From assembly GCF_014050225.1 (NCBI RefSeq), contig NZ_JACFXV010000053.1, forward strand, positions 124,001 to 188,000: DNA of 64,000 nucleotides, written 5' to 3'. This stretch comes from Stappia albiluteola. GTDB lineage: Bacteria > Pseudomonadota > Alphaproteobacteria > Rhizobiales > Stappiaceae. Positions 11,252-19,468 of the stretch are shown in pieces. Below the pieces are notes generated by a model that was not told where the DNA came from, ran no database searches, and saw only the letters and a program-made list of their open reading frames with translations. Each line of letters begins with the position of its first letter. The stretch's first letter is position 1. Both the position numbers and the translations under genes were made by a program.

Positions 11252-11468
11252 GGGTCCAAACCCAATCAGGAGGGCGTCTTGGTAAGAACGAAATGGAGGC
11301 GGATTTAGAAGCGGGCTTGCAGGAAACCATTGAGGTTTTCAAAAGCCCGCGACGCCAATACGACCCATTTCGTCTCTTATCCGCCGGACGGCCATGAAGC
11401 TGTCCGCGTTCCTAAAATTCGAAAGGTTTCATGGCCGCCAAAACGCTCTCCTGATTGAGTTTGGACCC
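11252..11468. mobile_element. 217-bp MITE-like element with terminal inverted repeats
   Basis: The left end (11252-11277) and right end (11443-11468) are 26-bp inverted repeats with two mismatches, beginning GGGTCCAAAC. Inside are further paired segments: CGAAATGG 11289-11296 with 11365-11372; GGCGGAT 11298-11304 with 11379-11385; GCGGGCTT 11311-11318 with 11343-11350, enclosing AAACC/GGTTT; and CGGCCATGAA 11389-11398 with 11428-11437. No transposase fragment or ORF was recognised and no clear target-site duplication is seen. Both terminal mismatches would be G-U pairs in one of the two RNA strands. It could be a non-autonomous transposon or a structured RNA. No second copy was seen in the window. 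Confidence 0.65.
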
Positions 11469-11602
11469 TACCCTCCAAGAAGAAAAAAGTGTCTGACGAA
11501 CAAGGTTAACACAGGCTTAACGCCGTCCAAATAGTCCTTCTACGTCAATATGTTAGCAGCATCTCCGGCACAGTGCTAACAGAACGGCAGAAGAAAGCCG
11601 CC

Positions 11603-11944
11603 TCACTGTTTCGCCGCATCGCCCTGCTGGATCGAGGACAGGTAGGCGAGAAAGGCAGTTACTTCCTCGGGCTCAAGCTCGAATTCCGGCATGAAGGGAT
11701 GGCCGGTGACGATTCCTTCCGCGAGGGCTTCCTCAAGCGAATCAATCGGATAGCGACCGGATAGCTCCCTGAACGGTACCGCTGCCGGGTGCGGGCTCGC
11801 CCCCTCTTCCGTCACCGCATGACAGACGGCGCAATTCTCCTCCGCCAGCCTCTTTCCCAAGGCAATCTCCGCATCGTTGGCGGCAAGCGCGGTCGAAGCG
11901 CAAATGAAAAGCGGCACGGCGACAAGGCGGAAAATCAGAGGCAT
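11603..11944 (-). CDS. Small periplasmic class I cytochrome c
   Basis: 113 residues with a signal peptide (MPLIFRLVAVPLFICASTALA, about 1-21). One haem-c site CAVCH (38-42) is present, with a likely axial methionine at Met85 in GHPFMPEF. The size and the AFLAYL C-terminal helix fit a mono-haem electron carrier. The partner is not evident. It is divergent from the MoxR/VWA pair (190 bp between the starts), but no oxidase or dehydrogenase gene is adjacent. A short extra helix after the haem site is rich in Glu. Confidence 0.9.
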   Translation of the reverse strand: MPLIFRLVAVPLFICASTALAANDAEIALGKRLAEENCAVCHAVTEEGASPHPAAVPFRELSGRYPIDSLEEALAEGIVTGHPFMPEFELEPEEVTAFLAYLSSIQQGDAAKQ

Positions 11945-12133
11945 AGGTCACACTCCGTGGGTTTCATGCGTCAGGGCCCGATTGAAGCGGGCCGGGCCGA
12001 CCTCGCAGGTCCGTGACATCGCGCCCGCTCTTTCCCCTGCCATTGCGCGGAGCCGCCTTATATGATCTGCCTCAATTGAGAGATTTCAAGGATGCCGGCC
12101 GGCGTCGGCGTCAAAGACGTTCGGGATAAGATC

Positions 12134-13069
12134 ATGCCTAATGCCGCCATGCCCCGCTCCATCGACGAAACTTTGGCGCTGCTGGATGGCGCCGGCTATG
12201 TAGCGGACCGTTCGCTTGCAACCGTCCTGCATCTGTCGCTCGCCATGAAGCGTCCGCTCTTCCTGGAAGGCGAAGCGGGCGTGGGCAAGACCGAAATCGC
12301 CAAGGTTCTGGCGACCTCGCTCAACCGCAATCTCATCCGCCTGCAATGTTACGAGGGGCTGGATCTCTCCACCGCGGTTTACGAGTGGAATTACGCCGCG
12401 CAGATGGTCGAGATCCGCGTCTCGGAAGCCGCAGGCGACACCGACCATGACGAATTGTCGAAGAACGTGTTTTCCGAACGCTTCCTGATCAAGCGGCCGG
12501 TACTGCAGGCCCTTCAACCGTCGCTCGACGGCCCGCCGGTGTTCCTGATCGACGAACTCGACCGCGCCGACGAGGCCTTCGAGGCCTTCCTGCTGGAGGT
12601 CCTGGCCGACAATCAGGTGACAATCCCCGAACTCGGCACGATACGCGCCGCGGAGCCGCCGATCGTCATCATCACCACCAATCGGACCCGCGAGATCCAC
12701 GACGCGCTGAAGCGCCGCTGCCTCTATCACTGGGTCGATTACCCCGACGCCGCGCGCGAGTTGCAGATCGTCCGCCGCAAGGTGCCGGGCGCGCCGGAGC
12801 GGCTGGCGGAGGAAGTCGTCGCCTTCGTGCAAAGGCTGCGCGCCGAGGAAGACCTGTTCAAGCAGCCGGGCGTCGCCGAAACGCTCGACTGGGCAACCGC
12901 GCTGACCGAACTCAACGAGATGGCGCTCGACCCCGACATGGTCTCGGACACGCTCGGCGTGCTGCTGAAATACCAGGACGACATCGAGCGCGTCCGCGGC
13001 TCGAAGGCGCGCCAGATGGTGGAGGACATCCGCAAGGATCTCCGTCGCAGCGAAATGCCGGCGCTCTGA
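12134..13069 (+). CDS. MoxR-family AAA+ ATPase (CoxD-like)
   Basis: 311-residue AAA+ ATPase with Walker A GEAGVGKT (46-53), Walker B VFLIDELDRAD and sensor-1 IVIITTNRTRE. MoxR ATPases work with a VWA-domain partner to insert metals or remodel enzymes; CoxD/CoxE mature CO dehydrogenase. The partner is the next gene, 1 bp downstream. The start at 12134 precedes the conserved core; ATGs at 12092 and 12149 are alternatives. A 10-bp palindrome CTCAATTGAG (12071-12080) lies upstream. No CO dehydrogenase or methanol dehydrogenase gene is in the window, so the client is unknown. Confidence 0.9.
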   Translation: MPNAAMPRSIDETLALLDGAGYVADRSLATVLHLSLAMKRPLFLEGEAGVGKTEIAKVLATSLNRNLIRLQCYEGLDLSTAVYEWNYAAQMVEIRVSEAAGDTDHDELSKNVFSERFLIKRPVLQALQPSLDGPPVFLIDELDRADEAFEAFLLEVLADNQVTIPELGTIRAAEPPIVIITTNRTREIHDALKRRCLYHWVDYPDAARELQIVRRKVPGAPERLAEEVVAFVQRLRAEEDLFKQPGVAETLDWATALTELNEMALDPDMVSDTLGVLLKYQDDIERVRGSKARQMVEDIRKDLRRSEMPAL

Positions 13070-13070
13070 C

Positions 13071-14297
13071 ATGGCGCAAGGCCACGACAGCGCGGGCGGC
13101 GGGCGCATCGTCGACAATATCGTCCATTTCGCCCGCACGCTGCGCAAGGCCGGCATGCCGGTCGGCCCGGCAAGCGTCGTCGACGCCGTGCGCGCCGTCG
13201 AAGTTTCAGGCATAGCCAGCCGCGAGGATCTCTACTGGACGCTGCATGCGGTCTTCGTCCGCAAGCGCGAACAGAAGGTGCTGTTCGACGAGGCCTTCCG
13301 CATCTACTGGCAAAGCCGCGGGCTGGTGGAAAAGATGCTGGCGATCCTCTCGCCCGTGGCACCGCCACGCGGCGAACCGGAAAAGCCGAAGGCGGGCCAG
13401 ACCCGTGTTGCCCAGGCTTTCCAGCAGGTGCGCCAGCGCGACCAGAAGGAAACCCGCGAGGAAGTCGAGGTCGACGCCCGCTTCACCGCCTCGGGCCGCG
13501 AAGTCCTGCAGCACAAGGACTTCGCGCAAATGACGGGAGAGGAGGTGCAGGCCGCGAAACGCGCACTCGCCCGCATGGTGATGCCGATGGAGCGGGTGAA
13601 ACTGCGCCGGCTGATCGCCGCACCAAGGGGACGGATCGACCCGCGCCGCTCGCTGCAGGCGTCCCTGCGCGCCGGCGGCGATATCATCGCGCTGCGATTT
13701 CGCAAGCGTGCCGAAAAGCACCCGCAGATCGTGGCGCTTTGCGATATCTCGGGCTCGATGAGCCAGTATTCGCGCATCCTGCTGCATTTCCTGCATGCGC
13801 TGACGGAAGAGCGGCGCGGCGTTTCCACCTTCCTGTTCGGCACGCGGCTGACGAACGTTACCCGCCAGTTGCGCATGAAGGACCCGGACGAAGCGCTTGC
13901 CGCCTGTTCGGCCGGCGTGGAGGACTGGTCCGGCGGCACGCGGATCGCCACCGCGCTTCGCGATTTCAACAAGCACTGGTCGCGCCGCGTCATGGCCGGC
14001 GGGCCGATCGTTCTCCTGATCACCGACGGGCTGGAGCGCGACACGGACGAGGACCTTGCCCGCGCGATGGACCGGCTGCATCGCTCCTGCCGCAGGCTGA
14101 TCTGGCTCAACCCGCTGCTGCGCTTCGAGGGCTTTGAGGCAAGGGCGCGCGGGATCCGCGCAATGCTGCCGCATGTGGACGAGTTCCGTGCCGTGCATTC
14201 GCTGGAGGCGGTGGAGGATCTGGTTCGCGCGCTGGCGGGCGCGGCGACGCTGACGCCCGAAGCCGATCCCAGGCAGTGGCTAAAAAGCGTGGCATGA
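13071..14297 (+). CDS. VWA-domain protein (CoxE-like), MoxR partner
   Basis: 408-residue cytosolic von Willebrand A protein of the CoxE type. A helical N-terminal half is followed by a VWA domain with the MIDAS motif DISGS (225-229) and a later GGTRI and LITDG, which complete the metal site. It starts one base after the stop of the MoxR ATPase gene, so the pair is co-translated and almost certainly forms a chaperone complex. The 3' end overlaps the convergent GNAT gene by 18 bp. Confidence 0.9.
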   Translation: MAQGHDSAGGGRIVDNIVHFARTLRKAGMPVGPASVVDAVRAVEVSGIASREDLYWTLHAVFVRKREQKVLFDEAFRIYWQSRGLVEKMLAILSPVAPPRGEPEKPKAGQTRVAQAFQQVRQRDQKETREEVEVDARFTASGREVLQHKDFAQMTGEEVQAAKRALARMVMPMERVKLRRLIAAPRGRIDPRRSLQASLRAGGDIIALRFRKRAEKHPQIVALCDISGSMSQYSRILLHFLHALTEERRGVSTFLFGTRLTNVTRQLRMKDPDEALAACSAGVEDWSGGTRIATALRDFNKHWSRRVMAGGPIVLLITDGLERDTDEDLARAMDRLHRSCRRLIWLNPLLRFEGFEARARGIRAMLPHVDEFRAVHSLEAVEDLVRALAGAATLTPEADPRQWLKSVA

Positions 14298-14828
14298 GAT
14301 CACGGGCCGCTCGAGCCGCCAGAACCGGCAGACGCCATGGCGCTGGCGGGCCGGCGCATAGACCAGACGCTCGCCGATTTCATGCATGCCTAGCTTCGCC
14401 AGCAGATGATGCGATGCCGCATTGGCCGGCTGCGCGCCCGCCTCGATGGCATGAAGACCCAATTCGCCGAAAGCAGCGTTTATGATTGCCCGGGCTGCCT
14501 CCAGCGCATAGCCCCTGCCCTGCGCGGCCTCGCCGACCCAATAGCCGAGATCGCCAATGCCGCCGTCGATATCGAGCTTGATCCAGCCCGCGATGGCGGT
14601 GCTCGATCTTTCCACCATCACCATCGGCAAGGCATGGCCTGTACCGGCTTTTTCGAGCGCCGGGGCGACAATCCCGCTCGCGCGTTCCGCGGTCAGCGGA
14701 AAAGGCCAGGCTGCGACCCAACGGCTTATGCCTTCCGTCATCAGACTGCACAGGGCCTCGATGTCATCGGGCCGCACGACGCGCAGGACAAGCCTCTCCG
14801 TCCCCACCCTGAAATTGCGAAGATCCAT
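14280..14828 (-). CDS. GNAT-family N-acetyltransferase (RimJ/RimL-like)
   Basis: 182-residue acetyltransferase of the RimJ/RimL subgroup. It has an N-terminal ERLVLRVVRPDD strand, central GYWVGEAAQGRGYALEAARA (the acetyl-CoA motif A, QGRGYA) and the C-terminal ASHHLLAKLGM motif. The start at 14828 (MDLRNFRVGTERLVLR) has a GGAGAG ribosome site. Family members acetylate ribosomal N-termini, antibiotics or small amines, and the substrate cannot be predicted. The last codons overlap the VWA gene tail-to-tail. Confidence 0.88.
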   Translation of the reverse strand: MDLRNFRVGTERLVLRVVRPDDIEALCSLMTEGISRWVAAWPFPLTAERASGIVAPALEKAGTGHALPMVMVERSSTAIAGWIKLDIDGGIGDLGYWVGEAAQGRGYALEAARAIINAAFGELGLHAIEAGAQPANAASHHLLAKLGMHEIGERLVYAPARQRHGVCRFWRLERPVISCHAF

Positions 14829-15024
14829 GGGCGCTCTCCGGGATAGCAGTTGGGCAGGCTGCCTGCCCTGCCGATGTCTCGCAACGGCCAGACCGGAGGA
14901 AGATCGGGGAACCAGTGCACAGCCTTCCTGGGTGAAAAGCCAGGCCCCACTTGCGAATCGATTGCGCAAATTTTCCGTTTATGGATAAATGGTTAATGCG
15001 GCGATCGATAACAGGAGAAGTCCA

Positions 15025-15342
15025 ATGTCTGGACGTATCTGCATTCAGGCGGGCGCATTGTTTGCCCTTCTCGTTGCGCCGCTTGTCGGCGCGGCCACGG
15101 CGAAAGCCGAGGGCGGCACGATCCGCATCGAGCCACAGCCCCACTACGGCGCGGTGGTGACGGTGGAAGCCGGAGTTCGCGTGTTCCGCGCCTTGCCGAG
15201 CCAGCGCCTGCTGGTGATCAATCCCGGCGGGCGGACCCCGATCAACCTGAATTTCAGCGAAAAGACCGAGCGCTCGATAAACACATCGACCAGCTACAGC
15301 CGCAGCGACGTCTATTTCATCCCGCCGGATGTCAACGACTGA
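15025..15342 (+). CDS. Small secreted protein of unknown function
   Basis: 105 residues. A signal peptide runs to about residue 32 (ending AATAKA), followed by an all-beta-looking mature domain with PSQRLLVINPGG and a terminal YFIPPDVND. The AGGAGAAG ribosome site at about 15012-15019 fixes the start at 15025. No domain was recognised and there are no cysteines in the mature part. It converges with the L,D-transpeptidase gene 18 bp away, so a cell-wall role is possible but only suggested by position. Confidence 0.75.
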   Translation: MSGRICIQAGALFALLVAPLVGAATAKAEGGTIRIEPQPHYGAVVTVEAGVRVFRALPSQRLLVINPGGRTPINLNFSEKTERSINTSTSYSRSDVYFIPPDVND

Positions 15343-15359
15343 GCGGATCGCTTTAATCG

Positions 15360-15878
15360 CTAGTTCATGGCGATGACGGGTGTGCGCACGCCGACCCGCC
15401 GGTAGAGGTCGGCTATATCCTCGTTGCGCATGCGGATGCAGCCATAGCTTACCGACTGGCCGATCAGTTCGGGCCGGTTGGTGCCGTGAATGGCGTATTC
15501 GCCACCGGCAAGCGTCATCGCGGCAATCCCCATGGGGTTGTTGGGCGCGCCGCCCGCGATGACGGCCGGCAGATGCGGCAGGTCGCGCTTCACCTCCGCC
15601 GGCGGCGACCACGCCGGCTTCTGATACTTCGCGGTGATGTAGGTCTTGCCGGTCCAGCTCTTGCCGCGCTTGCCGACGGCGACCTTGTAGCGCAAGGCCT
15701 TCCCGCCTCGTTGAACGAGATAGAGACGGCGCTCGGAATTCTTCACGACGATCGTACCGGGCTTCGCCTGGCCGGCGGCAAAGGGCACTTCGACCGGCGC
15801 GGCGAAAACCTTGCCGCCCCAGAGCGTTATGCAAATCGCGACATAGATGGCCACCGTGGCCCAGATGAGTTTCTGCAT
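15360..15878 (-). CDS. L,D-transpeptidase (YkuD/ErfK type)
   Basis: 172-residue YkuD-fold enzyme anchored by an N-terminal hydrophobic segment (about 4-26). It carries the catalytic signature HGTNRPELIGQSVSYGCIRM with His131 and nucleophile Cys147. These enzymes make 3-3 peptidoglycan cross-links or attach lipoproteins to peptidoglycan in the periplasm. The start at 15878 (MQKLIWATVA) has GAGGTCGGGGGC upstream; another ATG lies 15 bp further out. It is a single catalytic domain with no LysM or PG-binding repeat. Confidence 0.92.
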   Translation of the reverse strand: MQKLIWATVAIYVAICITLWGGKVFAAPVEVPFAAGQAKPGTIVVKNSERRLYLVQRGGKALRYKVAVGKRGKSWTGKTYITAKYQKPAWSPPAEVKRDLPHLPAVIAGGAPNNPMGIAAMTLAGGEYAIHGTNRPELIGQSVSYGCIRMRNEDIADLYRRVGVRTPVIAMN

Positions 15879-16003
15879 GGCCCCCGACCTCATCTCTTGG
15901 TTGATGATGAGTTTACGCAATCGCAGAAACATTGGAAGTCGGAGACCGCGGTCACCTGGGATTAGGGTTATTGGCCACGATTTGAAGAAGATTCGCTACA
16001 AAA

Positions 16004-16061
16004 TGAAAAACCCCGCCCGGTTGCCCGGGCGGGGTTCTCAGGATCGGACTATTTCCGATCC
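16004..16061 (-). terminator. Rho-independent terminator of livJ (two hairpins)
   Basis: Read on the minus strand after the livJ stop: an 8-bp hairpin (16061-16041, GGATCGGA arms), then a perfect 12-bp GC stem (arms 16036-16025 and 16020-16009, tetraloop) followed by TTTTTCATTTT. This is a textbook intrinsic terminator for the liv operon. Confidence 0.93.
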
Positions 16062-16075
16062 GAATGGACTACGAC

Positions 16076-17176
16076 TTATTTGTAGTCGTACTTTCCGTCC
16101 TTCCACTCGTACCAGACATAGCCCGGCAGGGTGACGTCACCCTTGTCGTCGAAGGAAAGCTTGCCGAGAACGGTGTTGAAATCACCATCGTCGAGAGCCT
16201 TCACGACAGCGTCGTGATCGGCCGAGCCCGCCGCCTTGACGGCTTCCGCCCAGGCCTGGATCGCAGCGTAGGTGTAGAGCGCGTAGCCTTCCGCGGTCTT
16301 GCCGGCATCTTCCAGAGCCTTCACGACCGGAGCGGCTTCCGCGTTCTTGCGCGGATCCGGCGAGAAGGTCATCAGCGTGCCTTCGCCCGACGGACCGGTG
16401 ATCGACCAGTACTCGTCGGTCACGAGCGCGTCGCCGGAGACGAGGATGGTGTCCATGCCCTGCTCGACCATCTGACGCTTGATGAGGCCGGCTTCGGTGT
16501 GATAGCCGCCGACATACAGCACGTTGATGTTGTCCTGCTTCAGCTTGGATACGAGCGCGGTATAGTCCTTTTCACCGGCGGTATAGGCCTCGTAGAGCGA
16601 TTCCTGCTTGCCGGCCTTGTTCATGACTTCCTTGGTCGCGTCCGCAAGACCTTTGCCATAGGCGGTCTTGTCATGGATGATCGCGATGTTCTTGTCCTTG
16701 AACTCGGTCGCAAGGTAGGTACCGGCAACTTCGCCCTGCTGGTCGTCACGACCGCAAACGCGGAAGACGCCCGGGCCGGGACGCTCGTCGGTGAACTTCG
16801 GGTTGGTCGAAGCCGGCGAGATCTGGACGATCCCCTCCTCGGCATAGACCTGGCTTGCCGGGATTGAGGAGCCCGAGCAGAAGTGGCCGGCCACGAAGGC
16901 CACGCCCTTGCCGACCAGCTGGTTGGCGACTGCAACGGCCTGCTTCGGATCGCAGGCGTCGTCGCCGACTTCCAGAACCAGCTTTTCGCCGTTGATGCCG
17001 CCCGCGGCGTTGATGTCGGCAACGGCCTGCTCGGCGCCAGCCTTCATCTGCTCGCCGAACGAAGCGTATTGACCCGTCATCGGGCCCGCCGTCGCGATCA
17101 CGATGTCGGCCAGCGCCGCGCCCGAGATCGCCATGGCGGCAACACCTGCAACACTCGCCAAAAGGTACTTCTTCAT
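16076..17176 (-). CDS. livJ: Branched-chain amino-acid ABC transporter, periplasmic binding protein
   Basis: 366-residue type I periplasmic binding protein with a cleavable signal peptide (MKKYLLASVAGVAAMAISGA, cut near residue 23). The mature start DIVIATAGPMTGQYASFGEQ is the Leu/Ile/Val-binding family motif. VGDDACDPKQAVAVANQLV and the disulfide-forming cysteines are typical of LivJ/BraC. The start at 17176 follows GGGGAG. It is the last gene of the liv cluster but is separated from it by 341 bp, so it may have its own promoter and higher expression than the membrane parts, as is common for binding proteins. The ligand range in rhizobia can be broad. Confidence 0.94.
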   Translation of the reverse strand: MKKYLLASVAGVAAMAISGAALADIVIATAGPMTGQYASFGEQMKAGAEQAVADINAAGGINGEKLVLEVGDDACDPKQAVAVANQLVGKGVAFVAGHFCSGSSIPASQVYAEEGIVQISPASTNPKFTDERPGPGVFRVCGRDDQQGEVAGTYLATEFKDKNIAIIHDKTAYGKGLADATKEVMNKAGKQESLYEAYTAGEKDYTALVSKLKQDNINVLYVGGYHTEAGLIKRQMVEQGMDTILVSGDALVTDEYWSITGPSGEGTLMTFSPDPRKNAEAAPVVKALEDAGKTAEGYALYTYAAIQAWAEAVKAAGSADHDAVVKALDDGDFNTVLGKLSFDDKGDVTLPGYVWYEWKDGKYDYK

Positions 17177-17517
17177 CAATCTACTCCCCTGGTTCCAGTA
17201 CGTTTGAGCTGGACCACTCTGGTTTGGGGGCCTTTGCAGGCCCGCTCGACCGCCCCGCACCGGGATGAAGGCATCCTTACGCACGGATAGCAAGCCGGTT
17301 CTATTTGCCGGAGTCATTTTCCTCGGCCCTTTCAGGCGAAGAATACCTCCGGCGGGCATCATGCCCTCCAGACCCGCCGCCGCAAAGCGGAATCCGCTTG
17401 CGCGACAAAGGCGTGTCTGGATTCCTTAACGCCGGTTCACCCGGTCTTCTTTCTCTTGTGACGGGCCGCAGCGCGCCCTGTGCCGGTGCCGCGGCCCGAA
17501 CATGTCAACGGGCGACG
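17177..17517. other. livJ leader / intergenic region
   Basis: 341 bp between the DUF6867-type gene and livJ. No gene was found. A short hairpin (GGGCCT arms, 17228-17243) lies about 50 nt upstream of the livJ start, and GGAATCC/GGATTCC inverted segments occur near 17390-17440. A livJ promoter or mRNA-processing site is expected here, but no clear -35/-10 pair could be picked. Confidence 0.4.
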
Positions 17518-17883
17518 TCAATGAGCATACGGATCGCTCTGCCCGGGCTTGAGTGCCCAGGAGAACGGCGACGTCTTCTGGTAGAGCCAGCGATACTGGC
17601 CCGTCATCTGGTCGGTGCGCTTCACCCGGTAGCCGAGGAAGGCGATCACGCCCAGCACCGCATAGTCGACGATGAAGAACTGGATCGACAGCAGCGGCTC
17701 CTCGAACAGCGCGAAGCACAGGAAGCGCGTCGCAACCGTCAGCAGGAAGATGAACCACGCCAGCACACCGAGCGGACGCCAGGTGGAAGCGACGGCCTGT
17801 CCGGTCATCCAGGCCGCGCCGCCGGCGATCCCGCAGACGAAGATCAGGAACACCCAGACTGAACTTGCGTAAAGAATACCCAC
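17518..17883 (-). CDS. Small inner-membrane protein in liv operon (DUF6867 type)
   Basis: 121 residues with three predicted membrane segments (about 2-25, 36-60, 64-85) and a soluble tail ending SWALKPGQSDPYAH. Translation starts at GTG 17883, fixed by a perfect AGGAGG ribosome site 6 bp upstream. The gene begins 11 bp after the livF stop, so it belongs to the transporter operon. Similar small proteins sit at this place in other rhizobial liv clusters and are classed as DUF6867. The role is unknown; an accessory or stabilising subunit of the permease is a reasonable guess from position alone. Confidence 0.8.
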   Translation of the reverse strand: MGILYASSVWVFLIFVCGIAGGAAWMTGQAVASTWRPLGVLAWFIFLLTVATRFLCFALFEEPLLSIQFFIVDYAVLGVIAFLGYRVKRTDQMTGQYRWLYQKTSPFSWALKPGQSDPYAH

Positions 17884-17894
17884 GAGCGTTCCTC

Positions 17895-18626
17895 CTAGTG
17901 CCTGCCGCCTTCGAGATAGGCCGCCTTGACGTCCTCCCGCGCCAGAAGTTCCTTGCCCGTTCCGCTCATGGTGATCGCGCCATTGACCATGACGTAGCCG
18001 CGATGGGCGAGCTTCAGGGCGTGATAGGCATTCTGCTCGACCAGGAACACGGTCAGCCCGTCGCTGCGGTTGAGCTCCGCGATCGCCTCGAAGATCTGCT
18101 TGACGATGATCGGCGCAAGGCCGAGCGAGGGTTCGTCCAGCAGAAGCAGGCGCGGCCGGCTCATGAGCGCCCGCGCGATCGCCAGCATCTGCTGTTCGCC
18201 GCCCGAAAGCGTGCCGCCGCGCTGCTGCTGGCGCTCCTTCAGGCGCGGGAAAAGATCGAAGACCTTCTTCAGATCGCCGCTGAAATCCTTGTGGCCGGCG
18301 CATTCGGCGCCCATCTGCAGGTTTTCCAGCACCGTCATGCGCGGGAAGATCCGCCGGCCTTCCGGAGACTGGGAGATCGACTTGCGCATGATCTCATGCG
18401 TCGGCATGCGGGTGATCTCTTCGCCGGCATATTGGATGGTGCCGGTCGACGCCTGCGGCGTTCCGCAGATCGTCATCATCAGCGTCGACTTGCCCGCACC
18501 ATTGGCGCCGATCATCGTGACGATCTCGCCTTCATGCACGTCCAGATCGACGCCGCGCAGGGCGATGATCTTGCCGTAGTGGGTTTCGATGCCCCGGATC
18601 TTGAGGAGGGGTTCCTTCTCACTCAC
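17895..18626 (-). CDS. livF: Branched-chain amino-acid ABC transporter ATPase
   Basis: 243-residue ABC ATPase. It has Walker A GANGAGKST (about 33-41), signature LSGGEQQMLAIARALM and Walker B LLLLDEPSLGLAP. The short length and the EGEIVTMIGANGAGKSTLMM context are those of LivF rather than LivG. Translation starts at a GTG (18626) that overlaps the livG stop (GTGA), so it is coupled to livG. It acts on the cytoplasmic face with LivG to drive import. Confidence 0.95.
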   Translation of the reverse strand: MSEKEPLLKIRGIETHYGKIIALRGVDLDVHEGEIVTMIGANGAGKSTLMMTICGTPQASTGTIQYAGEEITRMPTHEIMRKSISQSPEGRRIFPRMTVLENLQMGAECAGHKDFSGDLKKVFDLFPRLKERQQQRGGTLSGGEQQMLAIARALMSRPRLLLLDEPSLGLAPIIVKQIFEAIAELNRSDGLTVFLVEQNAYHALKLAHRGYVMVNGAITMSGTGKELLAREDVKAAYLEGGRH

Positions 18627-19468
18627 AGGCCCACCTCCTCTTCTACAACTTCCACTTCCTCGTCGGCGACGCCCAGATAGGCGGCGATCACCGCGGGATC
18701 GTTACGTACCTCTTCCGGCGTGCCGTCCGAGATTTTCTCGCCGTAGTCGAGCACCACGACATGATCGGAAATCTCCATCACCACGCTCATGTCATGCTCG
18801 ATCAGCAGAACGGAGGTGTCGTGCTCGTCGCGGATGAAGCGCAGCAGCGCATTGAGCTCCGCGCTTTCCTTCGGGTTCAGGCCCGCCGCCGGCTCGTCGA
18901 GGCAGAGGATTTCAGGCCCGGTGCACATGGCGCGGGCGATCTCCAGGCGACGCTGATCGCCGTAGGGCAGGTCGGCGGCCGGATCGTCGGCGCGGGCGAT
19001 CAGCCCGATCCGGTTCAGCCAGTATTTCGCCCGGTCGATGGCTTCCGTCTCCGCCTGCCGATAGCCGGCAAGGCCGAAAATGCCGGCGACCGACATTCCC
19101 GAGGCCAGCATCAGCGGATTGTGCTGGGCGACCATCAGGTTTTCCAGGAGGGTCATGCCGCCGAAGAGGCGGATGTTCTGGAAGGTCCGCGCCACCTTGG
19201 CGCGGGCCGAGATCTTGAAGTCCGGCATGCGCTCCAGAAGGAAGCTGTCTCCCTTCTTCTGCTTCATCACCAGACGGCCTTCCGTCGGCTTGTAGAAGCC
19301 GGTGATGCAGTTGAAGACCGTGGTCTTGCCCGCACCGTTCGGCCCGATCAGCGCGGTGATATCGCCGCGCCCGACATTGAAGGACAGGTCGTTGATGGCG
19401 ACCAGGCCGCCGAAGCGCATGGTCAGGTGCTCGACCTTCAGGACGGGATTGTCGTTCCAGGGGGTCAT
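18623..19468 (-). CDS. livG: Branched-chain amino-acid ABC transporter ATPase
   Basis: 281-residue ABC ATPase with Walker [10 protein letters not shown], a long insert typical of LivG between Walker A and the Q-loop, signature [15 protein letters not shown] and Walker [15 protein letters not shown]. The C-terminus has a Glu-rich tail ([13 protein letters not shown]). The start ATG overlaps the livM stop (ATGA). It pairs with LivF on the LivH/LivM permease. Confidence 0.95.
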   Translation of the reverse strand: MTPWNDNPVLKVEHLTMRFGGLVAINDLSFNVGRGDITALIGPNGAGKTTVFNCITGFYKPTEGRLVMKQKKGDSFLLERMPDFKISARAKVARTFQNIRLFGGMTLLENLMVAQHNPLMLASGMSVAGIFGLAGYRQAETEAIDRAKYWLNRIGLIARADDPAADLPYGDQRRLEIARAMCTGPEILCLDEPAAGLNPKESAELNALLRFIRDEHDTSVLLIEHDMSVVMEISDHVVVLDYGEKISDGTPEEVRNDPAVIAAYLGVADEEVEVVEEEVGL

